Shown here: positions 8,753 through 17,020 of the stretch, in pieces
Numbering within the stretch: position 1 is the stretch's first letter
Layout of the letters: each line of letters opens with the position of its first letter
Assembly (NCBI GenBank): GCA_900542905.1
Contig: UQPF01000005.1
Span: forward strand, 69,424 to 133,423
DNA length: 64,000 bases
Source of the DNA: an uncultured Collinsella sp.
GTDB taxonomy: Bacteria; Actinomycetota; Coriobacteriia; Coriobacteriales; Coriobacteriaceae
Direction of reading: 5' to 3'
Position numbers and translations under genes: made by a program
Notes under the pieces: generated by a model
Databases searched by the model: none
Told to the model about the DNA's origin: nothing
Seen by the model: the letters and a program-made list of their open reading frames with translations, nothing else

Positions 8753-9753
8753 CACCGGGCATCGCCCCCCGAAGCGGGGCGAACGTCGCGAAGGCAGCGC
8801 CCATCCCAAGTGGCGGCCCATGCGCCGCCCGGCTCGGTATGCACGTCGAAGTATTCCATTTTCGGGACAGCAAGCTCGGAAAGCAGCGCTTTCACGGTAC
8901 CCGCGTGAACGACGAAGACGGCGCGCCCACTCCCCTGGGCGCGCTCCGATTCGCACGCCTCCCGAAACGCCGCGACGACGCGGCGGGTGAAATCGCTCTT
9001 GCACTCGCCATGCGGGCAGCGCGTCTCGCACCAGGAGTCTACCCAGGCGCGGTAGCGCGCATCCTCTTTAAGCTCGGCGGCGCTTCGCCCCTCGAAATCA
9101 CCGAAATCCATCTCGCGCAGACCGAGGCATGCCATAAGCTCCGCATTCGGGAAGAGGATGCGTGCCGTCTGGTCGGTGCGGGCCATGCCACTCGTGATAA
9201 CACGGAACACGTCACGATCGCACGCGAGCTCGCGCAAAGCGCGCTCGCCCGCACTCGACAGGGGCTCGTCGGTGCCCGCCCCGCTGTAGCGATGGTCTTC
9301 CGTGCCCGCCGTGGCACCATGGCGCACGAAGACGACTTCCAAAGGCGCGCCCGCGCCCTGCGTCCCTCGAGGCGCATCGGTAAGGTTTCCTTTGATGACC
9401 TGGGGAATCCCGCACGTCATGCGCACGACGACGTCGGCGCGCGCAGCGAGCGCGCATCCCAGACGCCCCGCGCGCTCGCGCCATTGGGCGTCTTCCGCAC
9501 GCATGGGGACGACCCCCGAGCCGACCAAGGACAGAATCACTGCGTCGAAGCCGATCAGCCGCTCGAGCGCCCGGTCAGCGTCGAGCGCGCGTACGAGTTC
9601 CTCAACACTGTACGCGACGCGGCCGGCAAAAGCCGCGGGCACGCCGCCCTCCGCAAGCTGCGCCGCGTCGACGAAATCGTCCGCCGCGAACCCGAGCTTT
9701 TCGCGCACGAAGGTCCTCTTCCCCGAATGCGCACCACCTACCACGAGAATCAT
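8752..9753 (-). CDS. CobU-like domain fused to CobC-type histidine phosphatase
   Basis: This is a two-domain protein of 333 residues. Residues 1-125 resemble CobU (adenosylcobinamide kinase/guanylyltransferase): a start GGAHSGKR, a VGSGVVPM segment and CGIPQVIKG. The Walker A serine is replaced by Arg13, so kinase activity is doubtful. Residues 138-333 are a histidine phosphatase with RHG at 144-146 and the second histidine at 283 (VVHAG), the CobC type that dephosphorylates alpha-ribazole phosphate or cobalamin phosphate. A separate, intact cobU lies two genes upstream in the operon. The start overlaps cobS (ATGA). The phosphatase role is likely from context; the first domain may be structural or regulatory. 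Confidence 0.85.
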   Translation of the reverse strand: MILVVGGAHSGKRTFVREKLGFAADDFVDAAQLAEGGVPAAFAGRVAYSVEELVRALDADRALERLIGFDAVILSLVGSGVVPMRAEDAQWRERAGRLGCALAARADVVVRMTCGIPQVIKGNLTDAPRGTQGAGAPLEVVFVRHGATAGTEDHRYSGAGTDEPLSSAGERALRELACDRDVFRVITSGMARTDQTARILFPNAELMACLGLREMDFGDFEGRSAAELKEDARYRAWVDSWCETRCPHGECKSDFTRRVVAAFREACESERAQGSGRAVFVVHAGTVKALLSELAVPKMEYFDVHTEPGGAWAATWDGRCLRDVRPASGGDAR

Positions 9754-10517
9754 AGGAGCATACCCCCCGCCACCAGCATGGCAAGCATCGCGAGCTCGGC
9801 CCATTGCAGAAACCATCCGGCCAAATCCCCCGTCACCCCGCCGAAGCGGGACAGGGCAACATGGTGGTACCACGCGAGCGCCAAAAGCCCCGCCACCGCC
9901 ATAAGGGCGCCGACGGCCTGAGCGCACGCGACCATCCCTGCAGCCGAAGCCGCAGCGAAAGCGCAGAGCGGCACGACGATCGCCGCGCGCTTCTTCGAAG
10001 GCGAGAGCCCCGCGGCCATGCCGTCCGCCCGCGCGGCAGGCCAGCATTCTACGGCGAGCCCCGAAAGCGCGCGGGAGAACACGAGCGAGCACAGAAGCGC
10101 GAGGAACGCCCCCGCCGTAAGCGGCAGCGCGGTGAACAGGGAAAACTGCAGAATAAGGTACACAACAACACCAATGACCCCGAAGGCGCCCGCCCGCGGG
10201 TCGTGCATGATCTCGAGCTTTCGCTCGCGTGGGGCCCAACTTGCAAGCGCATCGGAGGTGTCGCAGAGCCCGTCTAGGTGGATGCCTCCCGTCACCGCCA
10301 CAGGCAGCGCCACGAGCACGGCCGCGACGATGGTCGCGGGCACGCCGAACAGGTTCGCCATGTACCCCCACGCCGTCATGAGGAAGCCTTCCGCAAGGCC
10401 CACCAGGGGAAACGCGGCAAGCGCATGGGTTGACCCGAAATCGGTCCAGGCCGATTTCGGGACGGGGATGCGCGAGAACGTTCCGAACGCCGCGCCGATT
10501 GCCTCTGCTATCTTCAC
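9750..10517 (-). CDS. cobS: Adenosylcobinamide-GDP ribazoletransferase (cobalamin synthase)
   Basis: CobS is a polytopic membrane enzyme that joins adenosylcobinamide-GDP and alpha-ribazole(-phosphate) to form cobalamin (phosphate). Family motifs are FSRIPVP near the N-terminus, GGIHLDGLCDTSDAL with the metal-binding acidic residues, KLEIMHDPRAGAFG and the late GGVTGDLAGW. A GTG start at 10517 overlaps the cobU stop (GTGA) and gives 255 residues, the normal size; the open frame upstream only shadows cobU. Confidence 0.95.
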   Translation of the reverse strand: MKIAEAIGAAFGTFSRIPVPKSAWTDFGSTHALAAFPLVGLAEGFLMTAWGYMANLFGVPATIVAAVLVALPVAVTGGIHLDGLCDTSDALASWAPRERKLEIMHDPRAGAFGVIGVVVYLILQFSLFTALPLTAGAFLALLCSLVFSRALSGLAVECWPAARADGMAAGLSPSKKRAAIVVPLCAFAAASAAGMVACAQAVGALMAVAGLLALAWYHHVALSRFGGVTGDLAGWFLQWAELAMLAMLVAGGMLL

Positions 10518-11062
10518 CTTGTAGGTCCTTCGCCTTTCATCCACACGGGAATCCCGCATACCACTTCGACTGCGCGGTCGGCCAGCGCCGCCACGCCCGC
10601 GTTCACGCGCGCGAGCGCGCGCCTCCATACCTCGGTCCCCTCATCGTAGCGCATCCCATCGGCGAACACGTCGACGGTGACAACCACCGTATACGCAGCG
10701 GCCTGAGCGAGCCGTTCAATGCCTCCGAGCACCTCGCGCGCCACTGCGTCGGGGTCACGTGGGGACAAGCCGCCTTCCGCGAAAAGCTCGTTTGCAACCA
10801 GGTTGCCCACGTCCTCCAAAAGAAGCGTGCAGCCGCGCGGAAGCCCGGGCACTGCGGCGCCCACGTCACGCGTGCGCTCGAGGGTGGAAAACCCCTTGCC
10901 CTCGCGCAGCGCCCGATGGCGCGCGATGCGGCGGGCGCCCTCTTCCCCGAAGGGCCCCATCGTTGCCAGGTACACGCGAGGGCAGTCGTGCCCGAGGCAC
11001 AGGGACTCGGCGTAGGCGCTCTTGCCGCTCGCGGCGGCGCCGATGACGAGCGTCACCGTCAT
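10514..11062 (-). CDS. cobU: Adenosylcobinamide kinase / guanylyltransferase
   Basis: CobU phosphorylates adenosylcobinamide and then transfers GMP to it. The 182-residue protein has an intact P-loop (GAAASGKSAYAE), the LEDVGNLVANELF segment that matches the NEVG region, and the late ALADRAVEVVCGIPVWMKG stretch. ATG at 11062 overlaps the cobT stop by four bases. It is the canonical CobU of this operon, in contrast to the CobU-like half of the fusion protein after cobS. Confidence 0.92.
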   Translation of the reverse strand: MTVTLVIGAAASGKSAYAESLCLGHDCPRVYLATMGPFGEEGARRIARHRALREGKGFSTLERTRDVGAAVPGLPRGCTLLLEDVGNLVANELFAEGGLSPRDPDAVAREVLGGIERLAQAAAYTVVVTVDVFADGMRYDEGTEVWRRALARVNAGVAALADRAVEVVCGIPVWMKGEGPTR

Positions 11063-12201
11063 TTCCCGGCCTCGAAATGCTCGTAAGCAGCCATGCCAGT
11101 CGCCGTGAACGTCTTCCCATCCCGGTACACGCGCAGCGCCGAATCCAGAAGGGGCAGATACGCCATGGCGCCCGCGCCCTCGCCCAAGTGCATGCCTGCG
11201 TCGAGGGGTGCCTTTATGCCGAGCTCGCGAAGGAGCTCCTGGCTTGCGGGTTCGCTTGATGCGTGGGTGCCCACGAGGTAGCCCAAGGCGTTGGGGCACA
11301 GGCGCGCCGCGCACAAGGCCGCCGTGCAGGATATGACCCCGTCGAGGAGCGCCGGCGCCTTCGAGGCCGCGGCCCCCAGGTAGAAGCCGCACATCGCCGC
11401 GATGTCGAAGCCGCCCACCTTCGAGAGCACGTCGATCGGGTCGGCAGGATCGGGCGAGTTCGCGTCGATAGCGCGCTCGACCACGTCGCGCTTACGCGCG
11501 AGCGAGGCGTCCGAGAGCCCCGCGCCGCGCCCGACGAGGCTCCGCGCGTCCGCCCGGATGAGCACTGCGGCCACCGCCGCCGAGGTGGTCGTGTTGCCGA
11601 TGCCCATCTCGCCCGCGGCGAGAAGGCGCACGCCGGCGCGGACAAGCCCGCACGCGACGGCGATTCCGACATCGATCGCGCGCACGGCCTCATCGCGAGA
11701 CATAGCGGAGCCGTGCGCGATGTTGCCGCTCCCCCGCCGTACGTTCGCGCGCACCATGCGCGCGTCTTCTATGCCCCGGGCCATACCCACGTCGACGGGC
11801 ACGACCTCGGCACACGCGAACGCCGCCATACGGCAGGCGCTCGTGGCCCCCTCGCACATGTTGCGCGCGACGGCTCGCGTCACGTCTTGCCCGCTTTGCG
11901 ACACGCCTTCGGCAACGACCCCGTTGTCGGAGAAGAATACCGCGAGCGCACGGGGAAACTCGGCCACCTCGGAGCTCCCCTGAGCTGCGGCGATACACGC
12001 GACGGCGTCTTCAAAGTCGCCCAATCCCCCCAAGGGGTGCGCGATGGAGTCCCACGCGGCGTACGCGGCGGCGCGGGCGCACTCGTCTGCGGGCGTGATC
12101 CGGGAGAGCGCGGCTTCGAGCACGGCGCCCGGCGCCGACGAGAACGTGCGCTCAACTTCCTCGCGGATGCAGGCAAGCGCGGTTTCGGTTGCTTCAGCCA
12201 T
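11059..12201 (-). CDS. cobT: Nicotinate-nucleotide:dimethylbenzimidazole phosphoribosyltransferase
   Basis: CobT activates the lower-ligand base by forming alpha-ribazole 5'-phosphate from nicotinate mononucleotide. The 380-residue protein shows FFSDNGVVAEGVSQSG, GMARGIEDA, GEMGIGNTTTSAAV, GGFDIAAMCGFYLGAA and, at the C-terminus, the catalytic glutamate in MHLGEGAGAM. ATG at 12201 lies eight bases inside the end of cbiA. No genes for making dimethylbenzimidazole are seen in the window, so the native base may be salvaged or may differ. Confidence 0.95.
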   Translation of the reverse strand: MAEATETALACIREEVERTFSSAPGAVLEAALSRITPADECARAAAYAAWDSIAHPLGGLGDFEDAVACIAAAQGSSEVAEFPRALAVFFSDNGVVAEGVSQSGQDVTRAVARNMCEGATSACRMAAFACAEVVPVDVGMARGIEDARMVRANVRRGSGNIAHGSAMSRDEAVRAIDVGIAVACGLVRAGVRLLAAGEMGIGNTTTSAAVAAVLIRADARSLVGRGAGLSDASLARKRDVVERAIDANSPDPADPIDVLSKVGGFDIAAMCGFYLGAAASKAPALLDGVISCTAALCAARLCPNALGYLVGTHASSEPASQELLRELGIKAPLDAGMHLGEGAGAMAYLPLLDSALRVYRDGKTFTATGMAAYEHFEAGK

Positions 12202-13576
12202 GCCGTCTCCTCTCTGCGAACGACGCTGCGGCAGACGCGAACGCGCGCGCAACGTCGGGGTTCGCAGGATAGTACACATGCGGGAAGCCCGCAACCAGGG
12301 ACGGGGTTGTCGTCATGCACGGCCAGCCCTTGTCGCGCCGGGGCTTCTGCGCCCAGAAGTCGCCGCCCGGGCAGGTGGACTGCCAGTAGTGGAACTCGTG
12401 CGCGCGGATGCGTGTGCCGCACGGCCCGTAGAGCCCGTCGCGTTGGGAAGTGAGCTCCACGTACCCGAAATGGGACAGCCTTCCCCCGTTCTCGCTTGCG
12501 CCCTCAAGGGCGCCCGCAACAGGCCAGCGCCGCCCCTCGCTATCGGAGATTTCGCGCTGCAGGTACAGAAACCCACCACATTCGGCGACCGTCGGCATGC
12601 CGGATTCCACCGCGCGCCGCACCGCCTCGCGCATCGGTGCGTTCTCGGAGAGCTGCCGTACATGGAGCTCCGGGTAGCCGCCCCCCAGATAGAGGGCGCT
12701 TGTCCCCCGGGGCAACTCGCTATCACACAGGGGGCTGAAAAAGGCCAGCTCGCAACCCAGGTCCTCGAGCGCGCGCAGGTTCTCCTCGTAGTAGAACGAG
12801 AACGCCTCGTCACGCGCGACGGCGACGATGGGCCGCGCTCCCGCGATCGGCTCCAACCGGTAAGGTTCCTCGCGGATATCGGGTGCCGTCGCCGCTATTT
12901 CGAGCAAGCGGTCAATGTCGACGCTCTTTTCCACCAGCTCGGCCATCTTGTCGATGCGCGCGGAGAGCTGCTCGACCTCGTCGGCGGTCACAAGCCCCAG
13001 ATGCCGGCTTTCGAGCGAGAACGCCTCGTCGGCGGGAATATTACCCAAAACCGCGACGCCCGTGTGCTTCTCGATCGCAGGCGCCGCGTAGGCGCAGGCA
13101 GCGGCGCTCGTCTTGTTCAGCACGACGCCGCGCACGTTCGCACAAGGCAGGAACTCGGCGATGCCGCGAATTACGGCGGCGAGCGATAAAGACGCCCCGC
13201 GCCCGTTCACCACTAAAACGACCGGCGTTTCCGTGTCGCGCGCAACCTGGTAGCTGCTCGCGTCGGCCACGCCGGGCGCCATGCCGTCGTAGAAGCCCAT
13301 GACCCCCTCGAGCACCGCGACATCCGCGCCCGCGGCGCCGCGTGCGAGCAGGGCGCGCAGCGTCCGGGCGTCGGTGAAGAAGCCGTCTAAGTTGCCCGAG
13401 CGCGCGCCCACGACGCGGCGATGAAAGAGCGGGTCAATGTAGTCGGGGCCGCATTTGAAGGCCGCGCATGCGAGGCCGCGGCGCGCAAGCGCGCGCAGGA
13501 GCGCGCACGTAACGACCGTCTTGCCGCTCCCGCTCGAGGGCGCAGCGACCATGAAACGCGGGATGGTCGTGCTCAC
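12194..13576 (-). CDS. cbiA: Cobyrinate a,c-diamide synthase
   Basis: CbiA/CobB amidates the a and c carboxylates of cobyrinate with glutamine and ATP. The N-terminal domain carries the P-loop PSSGSGKT, FKCGPDYIDP and GVMGFYDG; the C-terminal amidotransferase domain has LGGGYPELH and the nucleophile cysteine in AECGGFLYLQ, with a late HEFHY segment. A GTG start at 13576 overlaps the cbiET stop (GTGA) and gives 460 residues, the usual length. It precedes cobT in the operon. Confidence 0.95.
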   Translation of the reverse strand: MSTTIPRFMVAAPSSGSGKTVVTCALLRALARRGLACAAFKCGPDYIDPLFHRRVVGARSGNLDGFFTDARTLRALLARGAAGADVAVLEGVMGFYDGMAPGVADASSYQVARDTETPVVLVVNGRGASLSLAAVIRGIAEFLPCANVRGVVLNKTSAAACAYAAPAIEKHTGVAVLGNIPADEAFSLESRHLGLVTADEVEQLSARIDKMAELVEKSVDIDRLLEIAATAPDIREEPYRLEPIAGARPIVAVARDEAFSFYYEENLRALEDLGCELAFFSPLCDSELPRGTSALYLGGGYPELHVRQLSENAPMREAVRRAVESGMPTVAECGGFLYLQREISDSEGRRWPVAGALEGASENGGRLSHFGYVELTSQRDGLYGPCGTRIRAHEFHYWQSTCPGGDFWAQKPRRDKGWPCMTTTPSLVAGFPHVYYPANPDVARAFASAAASFAERRRHG

Positions 13577-14922
13577 CGGGCGCCGCCTTCCCCACCCGCA
13601 CCACGCGCGCTGACGAGGAACACGGGGTTTTGCGCCTTCATAAGATGGTGCGAGCCTACAGCCTCGGCGCGGGCGGCCGACACCTGGCACGCCTCGAACC
13701 CCTTAAAGCGCGAACCCGAGAGAAGCGCGCACGCCTCGGTGAGCGTCTCAACGGTGACGCATGGCACGCACAGGCGAACCTGCGAGTTCTTCTCGAGCGC
13801 CGCCTCCACGATAGAGGGAAGCTCGCCCGCGCTCCCGCCGACGAACACGGCGTCGGGGACGGGCAGTTTCGCGAGCGCTTCGGGGGCGACACCGGGGACC
13901 GCATGCACGTTGCCGCACCCGAATGCATCCGCGTTCTCTCGGATGAGCCGCACGCCGGCCGCGTTGCGCTCGACCGCCCATACCGACCCCGCTCGCGCGA
14001 CGAGCGCCGCCTCAATCGACACGCTCCCCGTGCCGGCTCCGACGTCCCACACGGTGTCGGTCGCGGTAAGGCGCAGCTTCGCGAGCGCGACGGCGCGCAC
14101 CTCCTGCTTGGTCATGGGAACGTCGCCGCGGATGAAGAGCTCGTCGGGAATGCCCGAGGAAGCGTACGGCCAGCGGGAGCTCGCGGCGCGGGATGCGCCC
14201 GCAGGGTCCGCCGCGGAAGAAGCCGCCGCGGGCGATGACGCGCCGGCCGGCGCCTCGGAGGCTGCGCTAGAGCCCGCAGGCGACCCGGCGCCGCCTGCGA
14301 ACTCGATAAGCATCACGTTCAAGTCGTCAAACGTCTGACCTGCGATTTCACTTGCGGTCGCGCAGGTGATGCGCTCGTCAGGGTACGACAGGCGCTCGGC
14401 CACCGTCACGCGCGCGTCCCCGAAGCCCGCTTGCGCAAGCTCGCACGAAAGCCGCGAGGGGTCTTCCCCGCCCGACGTGACGAGGAAGAGCTCACCTGCG
14501 CGCTCGGCCTCGGCCACGATGTCGCACGCCACGCCGTGAGCGCTCGCAAAGCGCCAATCCTGCCATGGACGCGCGAGGCGCGCGGCGAGATACGACGCTG
14601 AGCTTATGCCGGGAATGACGCGCACGTCCACCTGCGCGTTGCCGGAGAGCGCCTCCACCAGGCGGCGCGCGCCGCTGAACAGCCCCACATCGCCCGTCAT
14701 CACGACCACGGCGCGCTGCCACGACGCCGCATCGGTGAGCGCGGCGGCGATGTCCGCCGTCTTCACGAGCTCGCATCTCACCACGTCGGGCGGCACGTCG
14801 ATGCCGGCAAGCGCGCGATGAGCGCCGATGACCACGTCGGCGATGTCGATCGCGTCGAGCGCCGCGCGCGAGAGCAAGTCGGGGTTTCCGGGCCCCGCCC
14901 CGATGATCGTTACCTTTCGCAT
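13573..14922 (-). CDS. cbiET: Bifunctional precorrin-7 C5 methyltransferase / C15 methyltransferase-decarboxylase
   Basis: This 449-residue fusion of CbiE and CbiT methylates C5 and C15 and decarboxylates the C12 side chain of cobalt-precorrin-7. The N-terminal tetrapyrrole methylase half starts IIGAGPGNPDLLS and contains VVMTGDVGLFSGA; an Ala/Ser/Pro-rich linker of about 35 residues follows. The second half starts FIRGDVPMTKQEVRA and has the SAM motif DVGAGTGSVSIEAAL. The start ATG at 14922 overlaps the end of cbiH by 13 bases. Fusion as CobL is common in actinobacteria. Confidence 0.95.
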   Translation of the reverse strand: MRKVTIIGAGPGNPDLLSRAALDAIDIADVVIGAHRALAGIDVPPDVVRCELVKTADIAAALTDAASWQRAVVVMTGDVGLFSGARRLVEALSGNAQVDVRVIPGISSASYLAARLARPWQDWRFASAHGVACDIVAEAERAGELFLVTSGGEDPSRLSCELAQAGFGDARVTVAERLSYPDERITCATASEIAGQTFDDLNVMLIEFAGGAGSPAGSSAASEAPAGASSPAAASSAADPAGASRAASSRWPYASSGIPDELFIRGDVPMTKQEVRAVALAKLRLTATDTVWDVGAGTGSVSIEAALVARAGSVWAVERNAAGVRLIRENADAFGCGNVHAVPGVAPEALAKLPVPDAVFVGGSAGELPSIVEAALEKNSQVRLCVPCVTVETLTEACALLSGSRFKGFEACQVSAARAEAVGSHHLMKAQNPVFLVSARGAGGEGGAR

Positions 14923-15653
14923 GAAATCTCCCGATACCCGCGCGGCGTGACCATACGGCCGCCTACGAGCCTCGTGTCCGCGTTGCCGACGAACACGGTG
15001 GTGAACATGTCGGCGTCGATCTCCCCCAGCTCGGAGAGCCTGCACATGCCCGACTGCTGCCCCTCGCGCCCGATGTTGCGTACCCAGCCGCAGAGCGTGT
15101 CGGGGGCCTTCCATTCGAGCATAATCTTCGCCGCGCGTGAGAGCCTGTCGGCGCGCTTTCTGCTGCGCGGGTTGTACAAACAGATGCAGAAGTCGGCGCT
15201 CGCCACGGCGGCGAGCCTGCGCTCGATGACCTCCCATGGCGTGAGCAGGTCGGAGAGCGACACGACCGCGAAGTCGTGGGCAAGCGGGGCGCCGAGCACC
15301 GCCGACCCGCTCTGAGCCGCGGTGGCCCCGGCGATAACTTCCACGTCTACATCGGGGTAGTCCTCCGCAAGCTCCAGCACAGGGCTCGCCATGCCGTACA
15401 CGCCCGCGTCACCGCTGCACACGAGCGCCACGGCTTCTCCGCTCTGCGCGCGCGAAAGCGCCAGGCGGCACCGTTCGACCTCGTGCATCATCGGCGTCGC
15501 GAGATGCGCCGCGTCAGGCACGGCGGCGAGCGCGAGCTCCACGTATTTCGTGTACCCCACAACGATGTCGGCCGCCTCCAGCGCGCGCCGAGCCGCAATC
15601 GTCATGCCGTCGGGGCCGCCCGGGCCGATCCCCACCACGAAGAGCTTTCCCAT
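14910..15653 (-). CDS. cbiH: Cobalt-precorrin-3 C17-methyltransferase
   Basis: CbiH/CobJ methylates C17 and drives ring contraction. The 247-residue SAM-dependent tetrapyrrole methylase has the VVGIGPGGPDGMT start, VALVCSGDAGVYGMAS, the AGATAAQSGSAVLGAPL segment and LYNPRSRKR, all typical of CobJ. ATG at 15653 shares one base with the cbiG stop; a GTG one codon upstream would give a four-base overlap and cannot be excluded. Confidence 0.95.
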   Translation of the reverse strand: MGKLFVVGIGPGGPDGMTIAARRALEAADIVVGYTKYVELALAAVPDAAHLATPMMHEVERCRLALSRAQSGEAVALVCSGDAGVYGMASPVLELAEDYPDVDVEVIAGATAAQSGSAVLGAPLAHDFAVVSLSDLLTPWEVIERRLAAVASADFCICLYNPRSRKRADRLSRAAKIMLEWKAPDTLCGWVRNIGREGQQSGMCRLSELGEIDADMFTTVFVGNADTRLVGGRMVTPRGYREISCER

Positions 15654-16786
15654 CACCGCTCCTTAAACGAAAGTTCGATAGTTACCCTGGAAAACGCGAC
15701 GGTCACGCCGCCGTGAGCAAGCTTCGGGAAGATCAGTTTACCCCCGTCCGCGAGCGCCGCGCGCTCGCACACGTTGTCGACCCCCACCGTCGCGCGCACG
15801 AAATCAGATGGCGAAACGCTGCCTTCGACCTGCGACAACTCCTCTGCGGAATACGTCGTAAGCGGGATATTGCGCGCGCGGCAGAAGGCGAGCAGACCCT
15901 TCTCGTGCGCCTTCACGTCGATCGTCGCCGCCTCGCGCACGGCCGAAGGCGAGATGCCCGCCTGCCCGCACGCGAGAAGAAACGCCTCCCCGATCGCTTC
16001 GGCGCACGCACCGCGACGGCACCCTATGCCCGCAACGATGCAGGGCACGACAAGGCGAAGCGGCTCGGGCGCAGGCGCCTGCGCCCGCACGCACGCTGGC
16101 TTCCCAGTTTCACCGTCGGGCACGACCTCGCCCGTTGTCTCCGCCGCGCGAACGAACGCACCTGCATTCGCGCCAGCGAACGGTGACACGACGATATCGG
16201 CCCGAGCGCGGTCGGACGCAATGTCAACCCCCTCAGGCGGCTGTCCCGAAATCGGCATGTCGGAATAGAGCGCCACGCGCCCGCCCGAAAGCAGCCTCGC
16301 CGACACTCGCTTGATAGCCTCGGGATTCGAAACGGCGAGCCCCTCACAGCGCGCCCACGTATCCACCGCCCACACGCCGCGGACGTCGGTCGCCGTTGTG
16401 ATGACGGGGATGGCCCCTGCCGCGCGTGCCACAGTTTGCGCAAGCTCGTTCGCACCGCCCAAATGCCCCGACAAAAGCGGGACGGCAAAGCGCCCCGCCT
16501 CGTCGATCACCACAACCGCGGGATCTTTTGCCTTCGAGGCGACATGCGGCGCGATCGCCCGCACGGCGATGCCCGCCGCGCCGACGAACAGAAGCGCGTC
16601 CGACGCTTCCCACGCGAGCGCCGTCCATGCGCGCAGGTCGGCCTTCCCCTCGCCGAACCCGCGCGAAACGGAAACGTTCCAGCCAGGGTCATCTTCACCT
16701 GTCTGCGCGCAATCGGAAAGCGCGCGTGCGGTGCGCTCCGCCAACGCATACCCCCTCTCAGTGAACGCTATGCAGGAAATCCTCAT
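15653..16786 (-). CDS. cbiG: Cobalt-precorrin-5A hydrolase
   Basis: CbiG opens the delta-lactone of cobalt-precorrin-5A and releases acetaldehyde, a step specific to the anaerobic pathway. The 377 residues contain the N-terminal FVGAAGIAVRAIAPH segment, the central LLSGHLGGANELA motif and the C-terminal CIVAGIGCRRGA domain start, with the TYSAEELSQVEG region. A variable Pro/Ala-rich linker separates the halves. ATG at 16786 directly follows the truncated cbiL. Confidence 0.95.
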   Translation of the reverse strand: MRISCIAFTERGYALAERTARALSDCAQTGEDDPGWNVSVSRGFGEGKADLRAWTALAWEASDALLFVGAAGIAVRAIAPHVASKAKDPAVVVIDEAGRFAVPLLSGHLGGANELAQTVARAAGAIPVITTATDVRGVWAVDTWARCEGLAVSNPEAIKRVSARLLSGGRVALYSDMPISGQPPEGVDIASDRARADIVVSPFAGANAGAFVRAAETTGEVVPDGETGKPACVRAQAPAPEPLRLVVPCIVAGIGCRRGACAEAIGEAFLLACGQAGISPSAVREAATIDVKAHEKGLLAFCRARNIPLTTYSAEELSQVEGSVSPSDFVRATVGVDNVCERAALADGGKLIFPKLAHGGVTVAFSRVTIELSFKER

Positions 16787-17020
16787 CTAGCGCACTACCA
16801 TCGTCGAGAAGTAGCTGCCCCGATCGGGCACATCGTCGAGCGAGCGGTACACGCGCTCGCCCGGAAGACCACAGTCCTCTACGAGCTCGGCACCGTCGAA
16901 GGCGCCCTCCTCGCGAAGGATGCGCTTCGTGTCCGCAAGCGAGCGGCGCGCCTTCATGACCACCTTCGTCCCCGACCAGCCGATCACGCGGGGCACCCCG
17001 TACAGAACGCCTTTACTCAT
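16787..17020 (-). pseudogene. cbiL: cbiL (cobalt-precorrin-2 C20-methyltransferase) with internal deletion
   Basis: Only 77 codons remain. The start is normal: ATG at 17020 overlaps the cbiD stop by eight bases and the first residues SKGVLYGV match the usual CbiL opening before GxGPGDPE. From residue 10 the frame passes through PRVIGWSGT and then into the family's C-terminal end, VVMKARRSLADTKRILRE to the final GSYFSTMVVR. The SAM-binding motifs and the whole middle of a protein usually about 230 residues long are gone. The product cannot be a working methyltransferase. The reading frame is intact across the junction, so this looks like an in-frame deletion of about 150 codons rather than a frameshift. 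Confidence 0.85.
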
